Position numbers and translations under genes: made by a program. From the NCBI GenBank assembly GCA_030635025.1, contig DAOVZQ010000029.1:1-10821 (forward strand): a stretch of DNA of 10,821 bases, in the 5' to 3' direction. Below the pieces are notes generated by a model. That model did not search any database. It saw only the letters and a program-made list of their open reading frames with translations, and was not told where the DNA came from. Of the stretch, positions 1 through 6,900 are shown one piece after another. Each line of letters starts with the position of its first letter. Positions within the stretch are counted from its first letter, which is position 1. Source of the DNA: a bacterium (GTDB lineage Bacteria; Krumholzibacteriota; Krumholzibacteriia; LZORAL124-64-63).

Positions 1-175
1 GCATAAGCTCGCGCTTGTGCTGGTACGAGGAGTGGATGCGGGCGACGATATCGTCCTCAACCACACTCATATGGCTTTTGGCCTCGGCACGCATGTCGCG
101 CATCATCTTGAGAATAGTCGGGCTTTCCACGCCGTAATGCTTGGCGATCTCGTAAACCCTGAGCTTCCTGACCAA
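1..175 (-). CDS. infB: Translation initiation factor IF-2, N-terminal end (partial)
   Basis: This is the first 58 codons of IF-2, the GTPase that places initiator tRNA on the 30S subunit. The rest lies beyond the left edge. The peptide reads MVRKLRVYEIAKHYGVES and then has a KSHMSVVEDD segment. Both match the conserved IF2_N domain pattern (KLRVYELAKELGVES followed by a KSHMS motif). I chose the TTG at 173-175 as start: it lies 8 bases after a perfect GGAGG at 184-188, and it makes the protein begin just before KLRVYE, as in the family. An in-frame ATG at 188-190 would add five residues (MEVDH), but the GGAGG lies inside that extension and no ribosome site precedes the ATG. The gene follows ylxQ by about 70 bases in the usual nusA-ylxQ-infB order. 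The GTPase domain cannot be checked here. Confidence 0.9.
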   Translation of the reverse strand, partial: MVRKLRVYEIAKHYGVESPTILKMMRDMRAEAKSHMSVVEDDIVARIHSSYQHKRELM

Positions 176-183
176 GTGATCAA

Positions 184-188
184 CCTCC
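184..188 (-). promoter_or_regulatory. Ribosome binding site that decides the infB start
   Basis: GGAGG on the minus strand, 8 bases before TTG (173-175). It sits just inside the reading frame that would start at ATG 188-190, so it supports TTG rather than ATG as the IF-2 initiation codon. Confidence 0.6.
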
Positions 189-203
189 ATCACACGTCAT
201 TGG

Positions 204-219
204 GGATCCGCTCGGATCC
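204..219. repeat. Short GGATCC inverted/direct repeat before infB
   Basis: Two copies of the palindrome GGATCC at 204-209 and 214-219 are separated by four bases, so they can form a 6-bp hairpin with a 4-base loop. It lies in the ylxQ-infB spacer (191-248), upstream of the infB ribosome site. No T-run follows on the minus strand, so it is not an intrinsic terminator. A leader structure is possible but could equally be chance. Confidence 0.3.
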
Positions 220-248
220 TCTTTCGTCGGCCGACACCTCGGCGTCGA

Positions 249-599
249 CTAGCGCCCCTCGGAGGGCTTCTGATTCCATCTCGGCCGGCCGGAACGCTTC
301 CGTTCCATATCCAGGCCCAATCCCCGGAGAAAATCCGGGTCGTCCAGAGCCACGATCACGAGTTCCTTGCGCCCAAGGGCGTCGGCCAACTCGTCCCGGC
401 TCAATCGATCCATCCAAAACGCCCTGACCGGCTCCAGGCGCATGATCTTGGCACGCTGCCCGGGACTGGTATCGGTTGCGACGATGACCAGGGGGCGTTT
501 CCCCTTCGCCACCATCCTCACCACGGCATCGTGTCCCGCCGCCAGCCGGCGGGCTCGTCGCGCCAGCCCCAGCAACCGCAACAGCGTCGTCTTGTCCAC
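249..599 (-). CDS. ylxQ: YlxQ-like RNA-binding protein, ribosomal L7Ae/L30e family
   Basis: A small (116-residue) basic protein of the L7Ae/L30e/S12e/Gadd45 fold, whose members bind kink-turn-like RNA. The family is usually encoded between nusA and infB; its exact cellular job is poorly defined. The N-terminus reads LLRLLGLARRARRLAAGHDA (residues 6-25), matching the conserved LLGLARRAGKLVSG helix. Next comes a hydrophobic strand, LVIVATDTSPGQ (37-48), matching the family's V-L-A-D-S/T region. LGRKELVIVALDDPDFLRGL (75-94) is the closing strand and helix. The C-terminal 20 residues are basic and probably disordered. The start given is GTG (597-599), but it has no good ribosome site. An in-frame CTG at 645-647, overlapping the nusA stop, lies 7 bases after AGGAGG (655-660) and would add 16 residues. 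The gap to nusA is 44 bases, too short for the usual ylxR. Confidence 0.85.
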   Translation of the reverse strand: MDKTTLLRLLGLARRARRLAAGHDAVVRMVAKGKRPLVIVATDTSPGQRAKIMRLEPVRAFWMDRLSRDELADALGRKELVIVALDDPDFLRGLGLDMERKRSGRPRWNQKPSEGR

Positions 600-643
600 G
601 GCCGAATCCGGCCGATCATCCTCGACACGCTGCCGATCGTCGC

Positions 644-2209
644 TCAGGACTCGTCCTCCTGTTTATCGTCCGCCTTGTCGGCAGGTGCTTCGGAGTCTTC
701 AGATGCCGGGTCCGCAGATGAGTCCCCGTCATCGGACGCGGTTTCCGATTCTTCCGCATCGGTCTCAAATTCGCTGACCCGGTTTTCAAAGTCCAGGAAC
801 ACATCCTTGGCAGGCAGTTCCTCGCTCTCGGCCGGCTCGGCCTCCACGACCGGATCGGCGGCGTCCGCCACGCCCTCGAGCAAACTTTCGTCGAAGAGAG
901 GCTTCTCGTCGGCCTCGGCCTGTGCCAGTTCCTCGGCGACCGTGGTCTCGATGATGCGGTCCAACTCCTCCATGGTCACGATGGCCGTGGCCTGCAGGGA
1001 TTCGGCCGTCTTGGGCCCGATCCCGGCTATGGCCAGCAGGGCTTCGCCCCCGGCCAGAGCCAGATCCCTGATGGACATGACTCCCGCATCGCGCAACAAG
1101 CCGGCAAGGCGCTCGGTGATCCCGTTCATCTCCTCGAGTTCCATCGACACCTCGGACTTGATCCGTTGGCGGACGTGATACTCTCGGGACGAGATCAGAT
1201 CGATCTTCCACTCGGTCAGCTTGGCGGCCAGGCGGACGTTCTTGCCCTCCTTGCCGATGGCCTTCGACAACTGATCCTCGTTGACCACGACGGTGGCCTC
1301 GCCGATGGACTCGTTGAGGATGATGTTGCTCACCTCGGCGGGGCTCAGGGCCCGACTGATCAGCAGCGAGGTCTCGGCGCTCCAGGGCACGATGTCGATG
1401 CGCTCGCCCGCCAGTTCGCGGGTGACAGCCTGCACGCGGCTGCCTTTCATGCCCACGCACGATCCCACCGCGTCCACGCGGTCGTCGTTGGAGACCACGG
1501 CGATCTTGGACCGTGAGCCCGGCTCGCGAGCAACGGCCTTGATCTCTACGATGCCCTCCTGGATCTCGGGCACTTCCTGCTCAAACAGCAGTTTCAGGAA
1601 ACCGGGATGGCTCCGCGACAGGATGATCTGGGGACCCTTGGCGTTGTCCAGGGCCTCGATGACCAGGCTGCGCAGAGACGAGCCCTGACGGTATTTCTCG
1701 CCGCGGATCTGCTCGCGCCAGGGCAGCAGCGCCTCTACGCGCCCCAGGTTCACCAGGACGTTGCCGCGATCGACCTGCTGGACGGTGCCGGTGATGATTT
1801 CGCCGACACGTTCCTTGTAGGTATCAAAGATCTGAGTGCGTTCCGCCTCGCGGACCTTCTGGACGAGAATCTGCTTGGCCACCAGGATCGCGTTACGTCC
1901 GAATTCCTCCAACGGCAGGTCCCAACGAAGCTCGTCCCCGACCTGGACGCTGTCGCCGAACTCGTCGCGCGCCTCCTCGATGAGCATCTCGGCGTCCTCG
2001 TCATCGAGGTTATCGACCACGGTCTTGACCAGCTCGACGGTCATCGCCCCGGTCGTCTCGTCGACACGCGCATCTATGATGGACTCGGCTCCCAGCTTCT
2101 TGCGGGCCGCAGACTGCAACCCGGCCACGAGCGACTCGATGACGATCGAGCGGTCCACGTTCTTTTCCCTCGTGATCATCGCGAGGGCGTCAAGGACGTT
2201 ATAGTCCAT
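644..2209 (-). CDS. nusA: Transcription termination/antitermination factor NusA
   Basis: NusA binds RNA polymerase and nascent RNA, controls pausing and termination, and takes part in rRNA antitermination. The 521 residues show the full order: polymerase-binding N-terminal domain (about 1-130); S1 domain (about 135-200, GEIITGTVQQVDRGNVLVNL at 136-155); KH1 with CVGMKGSRVQAV (251-262); KH2 with AIGKEGKNVRLAAKL (317-331); and one helix-hairpin-helix with LLAIAGIGPKTAESL (391-405). The last 95 or so residues are a very acidic, low-complexity tail rich in E, D, S and A, without a clear second folded repeat. The ATG start is preceded by GGGAGA about 10 bases upstream. It follows rimP by 30 bases and precedes ylxQ, the standard order. 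The acidic tail is longer and less structured than the acidic repeats of Escherichia coli NusA; that comparison is from memory. Confidence 0.98.
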   Translation of the reverse strand: MDYNVLDALAMITREKNVDRSIVIESLVAGLQSAARKKLGAESIIDARVDETTGAMTVELVKTVVDNLDDEDAEMLIEEARDEFGDSVQVGDELRWDLPLEEFGRNAILVAKQILVQKVREAERTQIFDTYKERVGEIITGTVQQVDRGNVLVNLGRVEALLPWREQIRGEKYRQGSSLRSLVIEALDNAKGPQIILSRSHPGFLKLLFEQEVPEIQEGIVEIKAVAREPGSRSKIAVVSNDDRVDAVGSCVGMKGSRVQAVTRELAGERIDIVPWSAETSLLISRALSPAEVSNIILNESIGEATVVVNEDQLSKAIGKEGKNVRLAAKLTEWKIDLISSREYHVRQRIKSEVSMELEEMNGITERLAGLLRDAGVMSIRDLALAGGEALLAIAGIGPKTAESLQATAIVTMEELDRIIETTVAEELAQAEADEKPLFDESLLEGVADAADPVVEAEPAESEELPAKDVFLDFENRVSEFETDAEESETASDDGDSSADPASEDSEAPADKADDKQEDES

Positions 2210-2239
2210 GGTTCCAATTCTCCCGAGACGTCAACCCCG

Positions 2240-2827
2240 CTATTTGCCGGATTGGTGTCTCTGGTCACGGCGCTGTTCACGCGCCAGTTTTTTTTCGTCC
2301 TTGCGGCGTCGCCGATCGGCGTTGATCAGGGCCTGCACGTCGAACTCGGGGTCCAGGTTCGCTTCGATGATCTCGGCATAGCCCACGACCCGGACGGCTT
2401 CGTCGGCTTCGACATCTTCCGCGGCGTCCGCGACGATGGTCAGTCCCTCGTCGGTCACATCCTGCAGACGCCCCTTGAGCTTCTTGGTGCCCCTGACGAC
2501 CTCGAACTTGAGGATGATGTCCTGGCCCTTGGCTGCCTCGAAGTGCGCGCGTGTGCGCAGCGGGCGCCGAATGCCGGGTGAGGTGACCTCAATGACGTAG
2601 GCGTCGCCCACCAGGGTCGATTCCTCGATCAGCATGGCTACGGTGCGCGAGGCTTTGGCGCACTCGTCGATCGTGATGCCGTCTGCGGTATCCAGATAGA
2701 ACCGCAACGTCAAACGTCCACCGCCCTGAAAGAGGCGGACGTCGAGCAGTTCATAACCCAACTCGCCCAGGGGCGCCTCGAGTAGATCAACGGCATCGGC
2801 AATGAACTGTCGGCGATTCCCGGCCAA
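2240..2827 (-). CDS. rimP: Ribosome maturation factor RimP
   Basis: RimP binds the 30S precursor and helps its late assembly. The 195 residues contain the N-terminal alpha/beta domain (about 8-88), with LGELGYELLDVRLFQ (20-34), LRFYLD (41-46), and the family signature YVIEVTSPGIRRPL (77-90) matching the Y-x-L-E-V-S-S-P-G-L-x-R-P-L pattern. The C-terminal SH3-like domain follows (about 100-165). The last 27 residues are a highly basic tail (DRRRRKDEKK and on), an add-on to the core family. The start given is TTG (2825-2827), 8 bases after AGGGG. An in-frame GTG three codons upstream (2834-2836) is possible but sits directly against that purine run. It is the first gene of the rimP-nusA-ylxQ-infB operon, with its own candidate promoter in the spacer upstream. 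Confidence 0.93.
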   Translation of the reverse strand: MAGNRRQFIADAVDLLEAPLGELGYELLDVRLFQGGGRLTLRFYLDTADGITIDECAKASRTVAMLIEESTLVGDAYVIEVTSPGIRRPLRTRAHFEAAKGQDIILKFEVVRGTKKLKGRLQDVTDEGLTIVADAAEDVEADEAVRVVGYAEIIEANLDPEFDVQALINADRRRRKDEKKLAREQRRDQRHQSGK

Positions 2828-2846
2828 ATCGACACCCCTGTGCCAA

Positions 2847-2861
2847 GGCGCCGGCGGCGCC
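2847..2861 (-). other. GC-rich hairpin in the rimP leader
   Basis: GGCGCC, three bases, GGCGCC forms a 6-bp all-GC stem with a 3-base loop, about 20 bases before the rimP TTG. No T-run follows in either direction, so it does not look like a terminator. It lies between the candidate promoter and the rimP ribosome site and could affect translation of the operon's first gene, but nothing shows that directly. Confidence 0.35.
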
Positions 2862-2938
2862 GATGGTACACATGAAAAGAAGTGGACTTACGCCCACTCC
2901 AAAAACCGCGCCCTAAGGCACACTCCTGAAGCGACACA

Positions 2939-2968
2939 ATAGTAACCGCAGATAGCCGTCAGGAGCAA
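2939..2968 (-). promoter_or_regulatory. Candidate sigma-70-like promoter of the rimP operon
   Basis: On the minus strand, TTGCTC (2963-2968) and TACTAT (2939-2944) are separated by 18 bases. Each matches four of six positions of the TTGACA/TATAAT consensus. It lies just after the cyclase stop codon and would give a leader of roughly 100 bases containing the GGCGCC hairpin. No terminator is visible between the cyclase gene and this site, so read-through from the sprA block is also possible. The rest of the spacer (2828-2982) shows nothing else I can name. Confidence 0.35.
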
Positions 2969-2982
2969 GTAAAAAACGGAGG

Positions 2983-3930
2983 CTAGTCCAGGGGACGGTA
3001 CGCTACATCCGCCAACAAACGGCCGACCTCTTCGAGACTGGCGGGATCGCAGACGGCCGGCACGTCGCCGGCTGTGTGCCATTCCGGGAAATCCATATCG
3101 ATAAGGTCCACGGCTCGAATCCCCTGTTCGATGAAGGGGGCATGGTCGTCATAGACGAATCGTCCCGGTTCGGGTCGGAAGGCCCGGAGCTCCATTTCGG
3201 CCGCGCGAGTGTAAAGCGCTTCCAGCCATCCCCCGGAGGTCTGCAGCGACATCATCTCATAGGGCAGATCCAGGCCCCGCTCTCCCACCATATCGACGAC
3301 GATCAGCCCCTCGGGCCTCGAACCGGCCAAAGGAGAACCGAAATCGTCCCAACGGGCGGCCATGCGGCTCGACCCCAGGCACCAACTCGACAGATCTCCC
3401 GAGACCCCCGAATCCTCACCGTCGAAAAAAATCAGGACGACGGGTCGTCCGGGCGGCTCGGCGGCGAAAATTTCGGCCAGATGCAACAGGACCGCCACTC
3501 CACTGGCACCATCGTTGGCCCCAGGCAGCGGTTGTGCGGCCTTGACGGGATCCGGATCCAGGTCGCATTTGGGGCGGGTGTCGTAGTGCGCCCCCAGCCA
3601 CAAGGCCTGTCCGTCGCCCGTACCGCAGGTGATCACCAGGTTGCACAGGGTCAGGACGCCGGCGTCCCCCGGCATGGCCTGATCGAAACAGAGCCGGGTG
3701 AACGACAATCCCAGAGAGTCGGCGAAAGCCTCCACGAAATCCTGCAGGGCCGCATGGCCGGGCGAACCGGGCAGGCGCGGGCCGAGATCGCACTGGTGCT
3801 CCAGGAGGGCCATGGCGCGATCGCCGCTGAAGGCCGTGGGTTCGTCGCCGAGAACGGGCACAGATAGACTTACGCTGATGACAACGGTCGCAAGTACCGG
3901 CCACAAGCGGGAAAGTACATCAGAACACAA
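2983..3930 (-). CDS. Secreted M28-family glutaminyl-peptide cyclotransferase-like enzyme
   Basis: A 315-residue zinc hydrolase-fold protein. Residues 1-28 look like a signal peptide (hydrophobic stretch 9-27, ending VPVLG before DE), so it should act in the periplasm or outside the cell. Metal-site motifs are in M28 order: GAHYDT (H115), PGANDGASG (D140), FFDGEDSG (E172, D173), VVDMVGE (D213), and FPEWHT (H285). The pieces SSWCLGSS (181-188) and YDDHAPFIEQGI (260-271) resemble type II glutaminyl cyclases (human and Bacteroidota QC) more than M28 aminopeptidases. Those enzymes turn N-terminal Gln into pyroglutamate. By analogy with human QC, D140, D173 and H285 would bind zinc and E172 would be the base. 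Seven cysteines lie in the mature part. The start is TTG (3928-3930), 6 bases after GGAGG (3937-3941), and overlaps the end of sprA by 11 bases, implying coupled translation. An aminopeptidase remains possible. Confidence 0.8.
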   Translation of the reverse strand: MCSDVLSRLWPVLATVVISVSLSVPVLGDEPTAFSGDRAMALLEHQCDLGPRLPGSPGHAALQDFVEAFADSLGLSFTRLCFDQAMPGDAGVLTLCNLVITCGTGDGQALWLGAHYDTRPKCDLDPDPVKAAQPLPGANDGASGVAVLLHLAEIFAAEPPGRPVVLIFFDGEDSGVSGDLSSWCLGSSRMAARWDDFGSPLAGSRPEGLIVVDMVGERGLDLPYEMMSLQTSGGWLEALYTRAAEMELRAFRPEPGRFVYDDHAPFIEQGIRAVDLIDMDFPEWHTAGDVPAVCDPASLEEVGRLLADVAYRPLD

Positions 3931-6900
3931 AGGTCGCCTCCATGCCGATTCCGAAGGTCGTGGTCACGCTGTCCGTCTCCTCGACCATGTTGCGGGAGTA
4001 GATGAGCCGGAAGGCCCCGGACAGGTTGCGCGTGATCTGGTAACTGAACCGCGGATTGACGCTGATGCTGGAATTGCCGATCTGGGTGACCGGCTCACCG
4101 CCGAAATCCATACCGGGATTCCAGCGCATGGTCGCATCCTTGTTGTAGGTAATGTTCATATCCATGTTGACCGTAGGCTGGATGCCAGGCCGATACAGGC
4201 CCAGTTTCGCCAACAGCCCTTCGGCGCGGAAGGTATGCCTGATCTGCACGTTGGTGTTGAATCGATTCGTGACCGCCAGCGACCCGCCCGTCATGTTGCG
4301 GATCTCACCCGACGAGATATTGAGTGACAGCGACATACCGCTCTGCAGTGTCAGATTGAGTCGGGGAGCCAGAACACGCGAGTCGCGCGGGTTGTAGCTG
4401 ACAACGGTGTACGAAGGGACGCTGCGCGTATACTTGTAACTCAACTGCATACCGGCTTGCCGGATAAAGCCGTCACCGCGCCCCATGAATCCCAGCTGTT
4501 CCAGCCCCGTCATGGACACGTTTATGTCGGGCCATTCCTGCTCGTACGACCATGTCTTTGTCGCCACGCCCGTATTCGTACCGCTGGATTTCTTGAACTT
4601 CATATCGACCGACACGGCCCGCGACACCTTGGAGGTCGTCGACAAGCTCAGGTTATGTTTTTCGCGTTCGCTGTGGCTCACATACACCGAATCGGGTTCA
4701 TCGATGGCCTGAATGAATCCCATCTGGTACCAGAAGGGAGCCGTATTCGTGAAGCGCCCGTAGTTTCCGGACCGGTTGTTGGTGTAGTTCACCTGGACCG
4801 GGTCGATGCCGCGCAGAAACGCCAGGACCGGCGTGAGCGGGTTGGGCAGGGAGAAGCCGCCTTCCTCCGGTTCATCCAACTCGTCGGCATTCCTTTGGCT
4901 TCGATCCTCGTCTTCCTGGAGACTCCGCTCGATCACCAACTCGTCGTAGAGCGCCTGCCGCTCTTCGGGTGTCAGATCGGGATTGTTCAGACGGGGATCG
5001 TCGAATGTCTGCTGTTCCCCACCTCCCTGACGGGCGCCGCGCTGGGTTCGCCGCTCCTCTTCACGCAATCGCTGCTGACGTTCCTGATCCGACATCCCGC
5101 TCTTCTTCGGCAGCAACTTGTGAATCGTATCATTGATGGGGATCGAGGCCCGAATGCTCCAGTCCCCCGAGTTCTGAAGATTCCTGGTACCCGGCGGGTC
5201 GCCGGCCTGCATCACGTTGAGCGAATGATCGTTTGTGAACGAGCTGTTGTAGTCCACGCTCGGTCTCAATTTCTTGAACTCCGAGAATGTGACGTTCAAC
5301 GGCTTGAAGAGCCAATGCTTGGGCAGACCCAGGGTGTTCGGCGTCTGGAAGCGGACCTGTACCTGATGGGCATAGACCGTCTCGGCGCCTATGTTGAAAC
5401 CGAGCAGGTCGTTTCTGCGGAACATGTCCCGATCCGACCGCAACGACAGGCCGATATCCGCGATGGGCAACGGTTTATAGTTCATGGTACCCGTTATGCT
5501 GCCGGCCTTCGTCTCGGTTTCGGGTCTGTCGATGTACGCCTCGTCGATAACGTTGTAGTTGGCCACACGGGATGTCGCTCCGGAGAACCGCGCACTGACG
5601 GAGATCTTGGACGGCAACAGCGAAAGGCTCTTGAGGATGGGGACGGACCCGAGGACCCCGTAGTCTCCGAGCTTGGCCTTGTTGCGCAGATTGAGATCAT
5701 AGGCCACCGCCCCCTGCCAGCTGTCTCCATCCCGGACGGTCAAAGGCGAATTGCTTTCGTTGCGTGATCCGCTGAACGACAGGGCCCACGGATCCAGAAG
5801 ATACCGCAGGAAAAAGTTGCTCGACGGCGCGTGGGACATGCGCACCGAAAAATTCTCGCGGGAATTTTGCGAGGACTGCTCATCCCTCAGGACATCATCT
5901 ATGATTTCGATGTCGCTGTTGGTCAGGTACTTGGGGCGCGTTTCACCATTCTGTTTACCGTAACTGACGGGCATCCGAAAACCCAAGAGAGGGATGAAGT
6001 CATCGATCTTGAAGCTGGCGCTGAAGTTCCAGTCCTCGTTGGTATAGCCCTGGCCGGCGGTCTGATTCAAACCGTGGAAATCAGCATCACGACGGGCCCA
6101 GTCGAAATCCATCTTCACGACATCGGCCATACTGACGCTCAGGGCCACACGCTCGGCGTGTCCGACGTCCCGCTTCACTTCACGCAGGCGTACGTCATTG
6201 AAGTAGAAATAGCCGCTGGTGGGAGTCGTCTGGTCGGTATTGCGCACACCAAGGTAGATCCGCTTCACACGGCGCAGATCGGGCGCACCGACCACACGGA
6301 CTTTATATGAACGATCAACGAGATCGTCGTCGATACGGGTCTCGATCCAGCCGCTGACCGGATCGCGGTCCGCCAGCTTGGCGTTGCTGAGCTCGGCCAT
6401 GTCCAGCGTGATCTCACGCCACCCCGTTCGGGTTCCGGAGCTGGCGTCGAAGCGATAGTTGATCTCGTAGAAGTTGAGGGTATCGGCTCCAACCCGATAG
6501 AAAACCTCCATATCGGCTTGCTCGTAGCGGGGGTTGTAGACGTAGAACACCAATCGCCCATACCGGGTAAAGTCCTCGCCCCGGGTCGAAATCACGCGGC
6601 TCGCGCGCACCATGTGCTGGTAATCGAGGTTCTGGTAGTCGATGACCAGGGAAGTTTCCTTTTCGGGAATCTTATTCTCCACATGGAGACTGAAGGGCGG
6701 CGTGTAGTCCGGATTCTCCTTGTTGTTGACCTCGCCGATGAAGAACACATCGCCGGCGGGCAGGTCCGTGTCGTTCAGGAGTTGTTCCTCGGGCGCTTCG
6801 GGCACGGGCACCTTGCGAATACCCTCGCGCTCCCAGCGACTGCCCAGGAACTTGATCTCCGAGAACTGTAGGTTCCGCGCCGTCTGTCCCATCTCGGGAT

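Noticed and set aside
1607..2581. Plus-strand open frame of 324 codons across nusA and rimP
   Set aside because: It is antisense to two well-conserved genes and crosses their boundary; a composition artefact.
2847..2861. GGCGCC hairpin as a rho-independent terminator
   Set aside because: No T-run follows the stem on either strand, and it lies just upstream of the rimP start rather than after a gene.
2970..2982. T-rich stretch after the M28 stop (minus strand) as a terminator
   Set aside because: There is a run of six T, but I could not find a stable stem directly before it.
4457..5767. Long plus-strand open frame (436 codons) inside sprA
   Set aside because: It is antisense to clear SprA coding sequence, has no recognisable domain and fits the long shadow frames common in GC-rich DNA.
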